Position numbers and translations under genes: made by a program
Assembly: GCA_017994695.1 (NCBI GenBank)
Contig: JAGOKF010000029.1
Location: forward strand, 1-41,178
Direction: 5' to 3'
Length of the DNA: 41,178 nucleotides
From: Myxococcota bacterium
GTDB taxonomy: Bacteria; Myxococcota_A; UBA9042; DTJE01
The notes under the pieces: model-generated
What the model was told of the DNA's origin: nothing
Databases searched by the model: none
The model's input: only the letters and a program-made list of their open reading frames with translations
Part shown: positions 1 to 7,591 of the stretch, one piece after another
Layout: each line of letters begins with the position of its first letter
Numbering within the stretch: position 1 is the stretch's first letter

Positions 1-44
1 CGGAGCCCAGCTCAGGCCCGCAGGGACTGCCCCCAGGAGGCCGC

Positions 45-137
45 ATGAACGTCGGCGTCGACTCCCCCCTTGACCGGCGGGCGTCGTCAGGTACAAACTT
101 GTGTCCAGGGAACCGGGTGCGGTACACAAGGAGATGA
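45..137 (+). CDS. possible 30-residue leader peptide coupled to the ATPase gene
   Basis: A short open frame of 30 codons starts with ATG at 45 behind a strong Shine-Dalgarno sequence (AGGAGG at 35-40). Its stop TGA at 135-137 overlaps the ATG at 134 in an ATGA arrangement. That ATG is the most reasonable start of the cation ATPase, so translation of the two could be coupled. The peptide is basic at its end and resembles nothing I recognise. A TTGACC promoter-like sequence lies inside it, so the unit could also be transcribed without it. It may equally be a chance frame. Coding status is inference from the ribosome binding site and the overlap only. Confidence 0.3.
   Translation: MNVGVDSPLDRRASSGTNLCPGNRVRYTRR
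70..99 (+). promoter_or_regulatory. candidate sigma70-type promoter for the cation ATPase
   Basis: TTGACC at 70-75 is followed 16 bases later by TACAAA (92-97) or 18 bases later by CAAACT (94-99). A transcript from here would begin near 104, after the GTG at 101 and before the ATG at 134. The -10 match is modest. Confidence 0.35.
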
Positions 138-2857
138 TCTCTTCGGGCCCGGAGCCTCGCGTGGCATGGCACGCCCTCGAGCGGGAGGAGGTCCTGGCCC
201 GACTCGAGGCCACGACGAACGGCCTCGACCCCCGGGAGGTGCAGGCAAGACTGGCCCTGCACGGCGAGAACGCGCTGCCGACCCGGAAGCCGCCGACGCT
301 CTGGGGCATCTTCCTGCACCAGTTCAAGAGCCCGCTGATCTACATCCTGCTGGCGGCGGCCGCTGTCTCCCTGGCCCTTTCGGAATTCACCGACGCGGCG
401 TTCATCTTCGTCGTGCTGCTGATCAACGCCGTCCTGGGCACCATCCAGGAATGGAACGCCGAACGCAGCGCGGCGGCCCTCCAGGCCATGATCCAGGTCG
501 TGGCCCGGGTGCGGCGGGGGGGGCAGGACAGCGTCGTGCCGGCCCGGCAGCTCGTCCAGGGCGACCTGGTGGTGCTCGAGTCCGGCGACCGCGTTCCGGC
601 GGACCTGAGACTCCTGGAGGTCAACAACCTGACCATCGACGAGTCCTTCCTGACGGGAGAGAACATCGCGCCGACCAAGCACATCGATGTGCTCCCCGAA
701 GAGAGTCCGGTCGGTGACCGGGGGAACATGGCCTTCGCGGGATCGATGGTGATGAGCGGGCGCGGCGTGGGGGTCGTGGTCGCCACGGGCACGGCCACCC
801 AGGTGGGGCAGATCGCATCGACGGTGGCCTTCGCGACCCCGGCCAAGCCGCCCCTTCTGCAACGCATGGAGAAATTCGCCCACCAGATCAGCCTGTTCGT
901 CGGCGGGGCCGTCCTGCTGCTCTCGATGGTCGGCCTGCTGCGGGGGATGGCCCCGATCGAGGTCTTCTTCCTGGCGGTGGCCCTGGCGGTTTCGGCCATC
1001 CCCGAGGGCCTCCCGGTGGCCATCACGGTGGCCCTGTCCATCGCCGTGCGACGAATGGCCCACCGCAACGTCATCGTCCGGAAGATGCCGGCGGTCGAGG
1101 GTCTCGGGAGCTGCACGTGCATCGCCAGCGACAAGACCGGCACCCTGACCGTGAACCGGCAGACCGTGAAGGCCGTCTCGCTGTTCGGCATCGGCCGTCT
1201 TCCGGTCCAGGGCGAGGGACTGGACCCCGCCGGCGCGATCGGCACGGAAGGGGTCCCTCTGCCCGATGCACACCGGGGACTCCTCCGGGAGTTCGCGACC
1301 GCCGGGGCGCTGTGCAACGAGGGACACTGGTCCCTCGGCGAGGACGGTCGATGGCAGTCCCGGGGCGATGCGATGGATGTCGCCCTGCTGGTCCTCGCGG
1401 CCAAGGCAGGCGTCGATCCCGCGGAACTGCGGGCCGGAATCGAGAAGGTGGGCGAGATCCCGTACGAGTCCGAGCGGAAATACGCCGCGAGTTTCCACCG
1501 CGACTCCGGCCGGATCCGGGTCTTCGTCAAGGGTGCCCTGGAAACCGTCCTGGGCTTCTGCGACCGGGTGCGCACCCCCGAGGGGGACATCCCGCTGGAC
1601 AGGGACGCCGTGGAGCAGGAAGCCCTGGCCCTGGCCGCCGAGGGATACCGCGTGCTCGCGGTGGCGTCGGGAGAGGCCCCGGACGTGCCCTCCTCGCCGG
1701 CCCGGGAAGGCGATCTGCCCCGGATGGCCCTGCTGGGACTCGCGGGATTCCTGGATCCGATCCGCCCGGAGGCCAGGACGGCGGTCGCCCGGTGCCAGGG
1801 AGCGGGGATCCGGGTGGTCATGGTCACGGGGGACCATCCCTCCACTGCGTTCGCCATCGCCAGGGACCTGAACATCGCCCAGGACCCGTCGGAGGTCATG
1901 ACAGGGACGGAACTGGCGGGCATGAAGGGCGGGGGCGACTCGTTGGTCCGGGCCGTGGCTCGGACACGGGTCTTTGCAAGGGTCTCGCCGATCCAGAAAC
2001 TCGAGATCGTCGAGGCCCTCATCGCCGAAGGGCACTTCGTCGCGGTGACCGGAGACGGCGTGAACGACGCCCCCGCCCTGAAGAAGGCCAACGTGGGCAT
2101 TGCCATGGGATCGGGGACCGACGTGGCCAAGGACACGGCGTCCCTGGTCATCACGGACGACAACTTCGCGTCGATCGAGGCCGGCGTCGAGGAGGGGCGG
2201 TTCGCCTACGACAATGTCCGCAAGGTGACCTACCTGCTGATTTCGTGCGGCCTGGCCGAGGTGCTGCTGTTCTTCGCTTCGATCCTCGGGGGGCTGCCGA
2301 TCCCACTGACCGCGGTGCAGCTGCTCTGGCTCAACCTGGTGACCAACGGCATCCAGGACGTGGCGCTGGCCTTCGAAGGGGGCGAGCCGGGAGCCATGCG
2401 GCGCCCGCCGCGGAAACCGGGCGAAGGGATGTTCGACCGGCAGATGATCCTGCAGACGCTGGTCTCCGGTCTCGCGATGGCGGTTCTGTGTCTTGGGGCC
2501 TGGTACTGGCTCCTCGGTACCGGGCTGCCGGAGGCCGAGGCGCGAAACCTGCTGCTCCTGCTGTTCGTGTTCTGCCAGAACGTCCACGTCTTCAACTGCC
2601 GTTCCGAAACCACCTCGGCATTCCGGGTTCCCATCCGCCGCAACCATCTCCTCTTCTTTGGCGTGATCGCCGCCCAGGGGATCCACCTGCTGGCCATGAG
2701 CCTGCCCTCGATGCAGAGGGTCCTGGGAACCACGGCGGTCCGCCTGGACCAGTGGTTTGCGATGCTGGCGCTGGCCTTGGGAATGCTGGTGGTGATGGAG
2801 GCGTTCAAGGCCCTGCGGCGGGATCGGAACCGCGGCGTCCAGGGCAAGCCTGCGTGA
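134..2857 (+). CDS. P2-type cation-transporting ATPase (calcium-type)
   Basis: ATP-driven cation pump of the inner membrane, 907 residues from ATG 134. The P-type signature is complete: an actuator TGE motif near residue 174 (TGEN), the M4 ion-binding PEGLP near 290, the phosphorylated aspartate in DKTGTLT near 333, and the hinge GDGVNDAP near 640. There is a pair of membrane helices before the actuator, two around PEGLP and a hydrophobic C-terminal bundle. PEGLP plus an N-terminal cation-ATPase domain places it in the P2 group with bacterial Ca2+ pumps. The M6 segment reads NLVTNGIQD, where classical Ca2+ pumps have an aspartate after the threonine, so the transported ion is uncertain (Ca2+, or Na+/other). 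A GTG at 101 would add 11 residues, but it has no ribosome binding site and lies upstream of the predicted transcript start. The gene stands alone, with a tRNA on the other strand downstream. Confidence 0.93.
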   Translation: MISSGPEPRVAWHALEREEVLARLEATTNGLDPREVQARLALHGENALPTRKPPTLWGIFLHQFKSPLIYILLAAAAVSLALSEFTDAAFIFVVLLINAVLGTIQEWNAERSAAALQAMIQVVARVRRGGQDSVVPARQLVQGDLVVLESGDRVPADLRLLEVNNLTIDESFLTGENIAPTKHIDVLPEESPVGDRGNMAFAGSMVMSGRGVGVVVATGTATQVGQIASTVAFATPAKPPLLQRMEKFAHQISLFVGGAVLLLSMVGLLRGMAPIEVFFLAVALAVSAIPEGLPVAITVALSIAVRRMAHRNVIVRKMPAVEGLGSCTCIASDKTGTLTVNRQTVKAVSLFGIGRLPVQGEGLDPAGAIGTEGVPLPDAHRGLLREFATAGALCNEGHWSLGEDGRWQSRGDAMDVALLVLAAKAGVDPAELRAGIEKVGEIPYESERKYAASFHRDSGRIRVFVKGALETVLGFCDRVRTPEGDIPLDRDAVEQEALALAAEGYRVLAVASGEAPDVPSSPAREGDLPRMALLGLAGFLDPIRPEARTAVARCQGAGIRVVMVTGDHPSTAFAIARDLNIAQDPSEVMTGTELAGMKGGGDSLVRAVARTRVFARVSPIQKLEIVEALIAEGHFVAVTGDGVNDAPALKKANVGIAMGSGTDVAKDTASLVITDDNFASIEAGVEEGRFAYDNVRKVTYLLISCGLAEVLLFFASILGGLPIPLTAVQLLWLNLVTNGIQDVALAFEGGEPGAMRRPPRKPGEGMFDRQMILQTLVSGLAMAVLCLGAWYWLLGTGLPEAEARNLLLLLFVFCQNVHVFNCRSETTSAFRVPIRRNHLLFFGVIAAQGIHLLAMSLPSMQRVLGTTAVRLDQWFAMLALALGMLVVMEAFKALRRDRNRGVQGKPA

Positions 2858-2952
2858 CCGGAGGGGGTCGAGGGGATCCGTTTCTGGAACATCGGAGACG
2901 GAACGACCCCTGTCCTGGAGGCAGGGGGAACGTGATCAACGGGGCTTTCTGC

Positions 2953-3027
<75 letters not shown>

Positions 3028-3052
3028 CGGGTTTTCAACAGAACCGGAGCGG

Positions 3053-3080
3053 ATTCTAGCCGGCGACCTCTCCGTGTCAA
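3053..3080 (-). promoter_or_regulatory. strong sigma70-type promoter of tRNA-Gly
   Basis: On the minus strand TTGACA (3080-3075) is separated by 16 bases from TAGAAT (3058-3053). Transcription would start near 3046, about 19 bases before the mature tRNA end. It is one of the best promoter matches in the window and shows the -10 type (TAGA-T) used here. Confidence 0.75.
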
Positions 3081-3137
3081 GGGGAAAATGCAGGGGCGCC
3101 TTGCCAGCGGCGCCGATTTCCGGTAAGTTCCGCGGCG

Positions 3138-4532
3138 ATGACGGACCCGACGACACCCGATTCCCCCGTTCCCACCTTCGAGCCGCTGGGCCTGGATCCC
3201 GCGGTCCTCCAGGGGGTCCGGGACGCGGGCTACACCCATCCCCTGCCGGTCCAGGCCGAGTCCTTTCCCGCTGCCAGGGCGGGACGACACGTGGTGGTGC
3301 AGTCCCGCACCGGCAGCGGCAAGACGGCGGCCTTCGTGCTGCCGCTGCTGCACCGGATCGACTTCTCCTGCCGGAAGCCCCAGGTGCTGGTCCTGGCCCC
3401 GACCCGGGAACTGGCCCTCCAGGTCCACGAGGAGTTCCAGCGCCTGGGAAGGCACTGCGGGCTGCTGTCGGTCTGCATCTACGGCGGGACCCGCTACCAG
3501 GAGCAACTGGATGCCCTGAAGACCGGGGTCCAGGTCGTGGTGGGCACCCCCGGACGGGTGCTGGACCACCAGCGGCGAGGCACCTTCCACACCTCCGACA
3601 TCGGGGCGCTGGTGCTGGACGAGGCCGACGAGATGCTGTCGGCTGGCTTCTACGAGGACATCCGGAAGGTGCTGGCGGCCCTGCCAAGGCTCCGGCAGGT
3701 GCTGCTGTTCAGCGCCACGCTGCCGGAGCACCTGATGCAGTTGATCGGCCGATTCATGCCCGGTGCGGTGCGGCTGGACCTCTCCCAGGACCGGGTGGAC
3801 GTGGACCGCATCGAGAACGTCGGCTACGCGGTGGACCCGACGGGGAGCAAGCTCCGGACCCTCCTGGCGGTCCTGGAGGCCGAGGATCCCCGGGCGGCCA
3901 TCGTGTTCTGCAACACCCGGGCGGAAACGGAGCGCGTGACGGCCTACCTGCGCCGCCGGGGATTCGACGCCGCGCTGCTGAACAGCGACCTCAGCCAGAC
4001 CGACCGGGAGCGGGTGATGGCCCGGATGAAGTCGGGACAGCAGCGCCTGCTGGTGGCGACCGACATCGCGGCCCGGGGCATCGACATCTCGTTCCTGCCC
4101 TGCGTGATCCACTTCGACCTGCCCCAGGACGTGCAGCAGTACATCCACCGGACCGGTCGGACGGGGCGGGTGGACCGCATGGGGCGCGCGATCTCCCTGC
4201 TGACCATCACCGACACCCAGTCCTTGCGGCGACTGGAGTGGACCTACGGGATTCGCCTGAAGATGCTGGAGACCCCCAGCCGGGAGGAGACGCTGAAGAT
4301 GCTGGCGGAACGCCGTGTCCGGGAATTGAAGGAGATGATCGAGGCCGGCCGGGTCATCCCCGAGGAGTTCCTGGCGATCGCCCGGGAGATCCTGGAGGAT
4401 CCCGATGCCCCGCGACTGGTCGCGTCCCTGGTGGATGCCTGGCTGACGCCGGCCTCGGAGGAGCCCCGCCGCCAGGAGCCCCCCGAGCCGCCCCGGCGCG
4501 ATCCCTCCCCGAAGCCCCGGCACCGCCGCTGA
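3138..4532 (+). CDS. DEAD-box ATP-dependent RNA helicase
   Basis: RNA-unwinding ATPase of superfamily 2, 464 residues, acting in RNA folding, ribosome assembly or mRNA turnover. All helicase motifs are present in order: Q motif (GYTHPLPVQ, 31-39), motif I SRTGSGKT (56-63), Ia PTREL (88-92), Ib TPGR (137-140), motif II DEAD (161-164), motif III SAT (192-194), then in the second RecA domain FCNTRAE (257-263), ATDIAARGID (307-316) and motif VI HRTGRTGR (337-344). The C-terminal 90 residues are charged, then proline- and arginine-rich, probably a short RNA-binding tail; the DbpA-type RNA-binding domain is not seen. The start at 3138 lacks a clear Shine-Dalgarno sequence. The gene follows a divergent tRNA-Gly and is followed by a REP-like hairpin. 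Confidence 0.95.
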   Translation: MTDPTTPDSPVPTFEPLGLDPAVLQGVRDAGYTHPLPVQAESFPAARAGRHVVVQSRTGSGKTAAFVLPLLHRIDFSCRKPQVLVLAPTRELALQVHEEFQRLGRHCGLLSVCIYGGTRYQEQLDALKTGVQVVVGTPGRVLDHQRRGTFHTSDIGALVLDEADEMLSAGFYEDIRKVLAALPRLRQVLLFSATLPEHLMQLIGRFMPGAVRLDLSQDRVDVDRIENVGYAVDPTGSKLRTLLAVLEAEDPRAAIVFCNTRAETERVTAYLRRRGFDAALLNSDLSQTDRERVMARMKSGQQRLLVATDIAARGIDISFLPCVIHFDLPQDVQQYIHRTGRTGRVDRMGRAISLLTITDTQSLRRLEWTYGIRLKMLETPSREETLKMLAERRVRELKEMIEAGRVIPEEFLAIAREILEDPDAPRLVASLVDAWLTPASEEPRRQEPPEPPRRDPSPKPRHRR

Positions 4533-4535
4533 TTG

Positions 4536-4612
4536 GGGGACAGTCACCTTGTTACCCATCCTTACCCATTGAAAGCAAAGCGGTTTTCGCGGAATGAAAG
4601 ATGACTGTCCCC
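4536..4612. repeat. REP-like palindromic element
   Basis: GGGGACAGTCA at 4536-4546 is matched by its exact reverse complement TGACTGTCCCC at 4602-4612, an 11-bp inverted repeat around a 55-base centre. Two direct copies of TTACCCAT (4552-4559 and 4562-4569) lie inside, spaced 10 bases. It fills the gap between the helicase and nnr. The GGGGACAGTCA end is of the kind I associate with dispersed REP/RAYT-type elements, but no second copy is visible in this window. A transcribed copy would form a long hairpin, followed only by a short T-rich stretch. Confidence 0.6.
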
Positions 4613-4662
4613 TTTTCAGGGTGCGGCGACCGGAATAGACTCCGGGGCTCGGGAGGGCCTCC

Positions 4663-6207
4663 ATGCGACTGCTCGACGCCCGAACCACCCGGGAACTGGA
4701 CCGGGAAGCCATCCAGGACCGGGGCATCCCGGGAACGGAACTGATGGAACGGGCGGGAACGGCGGTGGCCGAGGCGGTCCGGGAGGTCGCCCGGCCGGGA
4801 CGTCCGGTCCTGATCCTCTGCGGCCCGGGCAACAACGGCGGGGACGGCCTGGTGGCGGCGCGCCTGCTGTCTGCCTGGGGCGTCCCGGTCCGGGTGGCCC
4901 TGATCGCCCGGAGGAAGGACCTCCAGGGGGATGCCCGGATCCAGATGGAGTCCCTGGAAGGAACTTCCGTCAATGTGCTGGAATGCCCCGACGGTGTGCC
5001 CGAGTCCTTCTGGGACCGGGAGGCCGGAGCGGTGGTCGATGCCCTCTTCGGCACCGGGCTGAGCCGCCCCCTGCAGGGCCCTTTCCAGGACGCGGTGGAG
5101 CGGTCCTCGGCCCTCCCCTGCCCCCGGATCGCGGTGGATATCCCGTCGGGCGTGGACTCGGACCACGGACGGGTCCCCGGGCCGGCCTTCCAGGCGGACG
5201 TCACGGTCACCTTCGAGACCTGCAAGGTGGGGCACTTCGCCTGGCCCGGCCGCTCCCGGTGCGGCACCGTGCGGGTCGCTCCCATCGGGATCCCGGCCGA
5301 CCTGGTGGCCCGGGCTCCGGGGGTGCTGCTGGTGGGCCCCTCGGAGGCTGCCCAGGCCTTCCCCCCCAGGGATCCCGGGGCCTTCAAGAACCGCTTCGGC
5401 CACCTGCTGGTCCTGGGGGGCCTCCGGGGCAAGGTGGGGGCGGTGCTTCTGGCCGGCCGGGCCGCCCTCCGGGCCGGCGCGGGACTGGTCACGCTGGCCG
5501 TGGAGACCCGGGCCGCGGACGTCCTGGAAGGCAGGGTCCCGGACCTGATGGTCGAGGTCGCGATGAAGACGTCGGGCGACTGGATCGAGCCGGCGGTGGC
5601 CGATTTCCAGGGTCTCCTTCGCTCGTTCGGCGCCGCCGTGGCGGGACCCGGCCTGGGCACCCGACCGGGGACGGCCTCCCTCCTCCGGGAATGCCTGTCT
5701 TCCCCGGTGCCCCTGGTGCTGGACGCGGACGCGCTGAACGTGCTGGCCGCCGACCCGGACCTCCGACCGGCAGATCGCTGCGTTGCGACTCCCCACCCCG
5801 GAGAGGCCGGCCGCCTGCTCGGCGTCCCCACCGCCACGGTCCAGGAGGACCGCATGGAGGCCGCGGACGCCCTCACCCGTCGCCTGGGTTGCGTCGTGGT
5901 CCTGAAGGGGGCATCCTCGGTCGTCGCCGCTCCCGACGGTCGCCGGGCCATCGTCCCCACGGGGGGACCGGGACTGGCGGTCGCCGGGACCGGCGACGTC
6001 CTATCGGGAATCCTCGGGGCCCTGCTGGCCCGGGGCATGGACCCCTTCGAGGCGGCCTGCGCCGGATCCTTCCTCCACGGCCGGGCCGGGGACCTGGCCA
6101 CCGGGGACCTGACCGAGTGGGGAGTCCTGGCATCGGACGTGGTGGACCGGATCCCGGCCGCCATCGCCTCGGCCCGCCGGGAGGCTTCGAGGGAGCAGGA
6201 GCCATGA
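4663..6207 (+). CDS. nnr: bifunctional NAD(P)H-hydrate epimerase / ADP-dependent NAD(P)H-hydrate dehydratase
   Basis: Repairs hydrated, damaged NADH and NADPH. The N-terminal YjeF domain interconverts the two epimers and the C-terminal ribokinase-like domain dehydrates the S form using ADP. The 514-residue length is normal for the fused enzyme. The epimerase half shows GPGNNGGDG (54-62), DALFGTGLSR and the DIPSGVDSD loop. The kinase-like half begins near 245 with FKNRFGHLLVLGG, continues with LDADALN and TPHPGEAGRL, and ends with the catalytic GTGD (D about 445) in AGTGDVLSG. The start ATG at 4663 follows GGGAGG. The last bases overlap the next start (ATGA), so it is co-translated with the prenyltransferase gene. 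Confidence 0.95.
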   Translation: MRLLDARTTRELDREAIQDRGIPGTELMERAGTAVAEAVREVARPGRPVLILCGPGNNGGDGLVAARLLSAWGVPVRVALIARRKDLQGDARIQMESLEGTSVNVLECPDGVPESFWDREAGAVVDALFGTGLSRPLQGPFQDAVERSSALPCPRIAVDIPSGVDSDHGRVPGPAFQADVTVTFETCKVGHFAWPGRSRCGTVRVAPIGIPADLVARAPGVLLVGPSEAAQAFPPRDPGAFKNRFGHLLVLGGLRGKVGAVLLAGRAALRAGAGLVTLAVETRAADVLEGRVPDLMVEVAMKTSGDWIEPAVADFQGLLRSFGAAVAGPGLGTRPGTASLLRECLSSPVPLVLDADALNVLAADPDLRPADRCVATPHPGEAGRLLGVPTATVQEDRMEAADALTRRLGCVVVLKGASSVVAAPDGRRAIVPTGGPGLAVAGTGDVLSGILGALLARGMDPFEAACAGSFLHGRAGDLATGDLTEWGVLASDVVDRIPAAIASARREASREQEP

Positions 6208-7100
6208 CGCGGCCCCGGGCACTGCTGGAGACGATGCGCCCGGCCCAGTGGGTCAAGAACGTCTTCGTGGCGGCCCCGGCCGTCTTCGCCAGGTCCCACA
6301 GCCTGGGGCACCCGGAGGTCTTCGCCCGGGCCCTGCTGGCCACCGCCGTCTTCATCCTGCTGTCCGGCGCCGTCTACGTGATGAACGACGTGCTGGATGT
6401 CGAAAAGGACCGCCGCCATCCCGTCAAGCGCCATCGGCCCATCGCCTCGGGACGACTCCCGGTGGACCAGGCCGTCGCCGGCGGGCTGATCTGCCTGGCC
6501 GCCTCCTGGGCCGCCGGCTACGCCCTGGGCCCGGGATTCCTGCTGACCTCCCTGGCCTACCTGGTGCTGAACGTCGCCTACAGCATGTCCCTGAAGCACG
6601 TCGCCTACCTCGACGTCCTCTCCATCGCCCTGGGCTTCCTGCTCCGGGTGCTGGCCGGGTCCTTCGCCATCGGACTGGCCTTCCACGAGGTCTCGGTCTT
6701 CCTGCTCCTGTGCACGTTCCTGGTGGCCCTCTACCTGGCCCTGGGCAAGCGTCGCCACGAACTCGTCTCCCTGGGAAACGGGGTGGACGAGTCCTCCCGG
6801 CCCGCCCTCCGGCAGTATCGCCTGCACCACCTGGATCTCGCCCTCTCGGTGCTGGCAGGGGTCACCCTGGCGGTCTATGGCCTCTACACCGTGGCGCCCC
6901 AGACCCGGGAGTACTTCGGCCATGCCCGCCTGGCCTGGACGATCCCCTTCGTCGCCTTCGGGCTCCTGCGCTTCCTGGTGCTGCTGAAGCGGTCGGGAGA
7001 GTCGCGCAGCCCGACCGACGTGATGATCCGGGATCCCTGGTTCCTGGTGAATGGAATCGGGTACGGCGTGACGGCCGCACTCGTGATCTACCTCGCCTGA
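6204..7100 (+). CDS. UbiA-family prenyltransferase (decaprenyl-phosphate phosphoribosyltransferase-like)
   Basis: Polytopic membrane enzyme of 298 residues. The UbiA signature NDVLDVEKDRRHP lies near residues 60-72, followed by KRHRPIASG. The opening MRPAQWVKN and the KRHRP-IASG motif are typical of the branch that transfers phosphoribosyl to a polyprenyl phosphate, known from arabinan precursor synthesis and found more widely in bacteria. A second conserved region around 180-200 reads LALGKRRHEL. About eight or nine membrane helices are evident. The start is fixed by the ATGA overlap with nnr and a purine-rich site (GGGAGCAGGA). What the lipid-linked pentose is used for here is not shown: no epimerase or arabinosyltransferase gene is adjacent. 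Confidence 0.85.
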   Translation: MTRPRALLETMRPAQWVKNVFVAAPAVFARSHSLGHPEVFARALLATAVFILLSGAVYVMNDVLDVEKDRRHPVKRHRPIASGRLPVDQAVAGGLICLAASWAAGYALGPGFLLTSLAYLVLNVAYSMSLKHVAYLDVLSIALGFLLRVLAGSFAIGLAFHEVSVFLLLCTFLVALYLALGKRRHELVSLGNGVDESSRPALRQYRLHHLDLALSVLAGVTLAVYGLYTVAPQTREYFGHARLAWTIPFVAFGLLRFLVLLKRSGESRSPTDVMIRDPWFLVNGIGYGVTAALVIYLA

Positions 7101-7116
7101 AAGGGGTGGGAAGGCC

Positions 7117-7554
7117 ATGCGCCGTTGTCGCACGCCTCGAGTCTTCCGGATTCCCCGGGAAATCCTGCTGGTCCTGGCGACCGTCGGAACCGCCTGCGCC
7201 TCGGCCCCGAAGACCCAGGCCGACCGGGTCCGGGAAATGCTGGAAGCACTGGCTGAGTCCCACCAGAGGGACCCGGTCTTCGTGGTCCGGTGGAATCCCG
7301 TGCCCTGCGAGTGCCCCGAGTGGGAGGTTCGGCTGGAGGGGTCGTGGCATCGCGCCTTCCTGGAGCCTTCCGGCGACCCGGTGGACGCCCTCCGGAAGGA
7401 ACTCCAGGACCCCGAAGGAAATCCACTGCCCAGGACCGCCCGTGTCCTCGGAAAACTGTCCACGGGCACCCGGGTGTCCCCGAACCGCACCCAGTGCCTG
7501 GTGCTGAAGGTCTTCGCGTCCTGCCAGGAGGCGGAATGCGAACCCGCGCCATGA
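7117..7554 (+). CDS. small exported protein of unknown function
   Basis: A 145-residue protein I do not recognise. The first 27 residues are a basic then hydrophobic signal sequence (REILLVLATVGTACAS). The cysteine of GTAC could be a lipid-attachment site, although the position three residues before it is glycine instead of the usual leucine. The mature part is about 115 residues with four cysteines (two in PCECPEW), so disulfide bonds in the periplasm are plausible. It sits 16 bases after the prenyltransferase gene with a GGGTGGGA-type binding site and 37 bases before the cyclodeaminase gene, so it is probably in the same operon. No enzymatic motif is visible. Confidence 0.65.
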   Translation: MRRCRTPRVFRIPREILLVLATVGTACASAPKTQADRVREMLEALAESHQRDPVFVVRWNPVPCECPEWEVRLEGSWHRAFLEPSGDPVDALRKELQDPEGNPLPRTARVLGKLSTGTRVSPNRTQCLVLKVFASCQEAECEPAP

Positions 7555-7591
7555 GGAAGCGGCCCCGCCGGAAGGCCGCCGGGAGGACATC

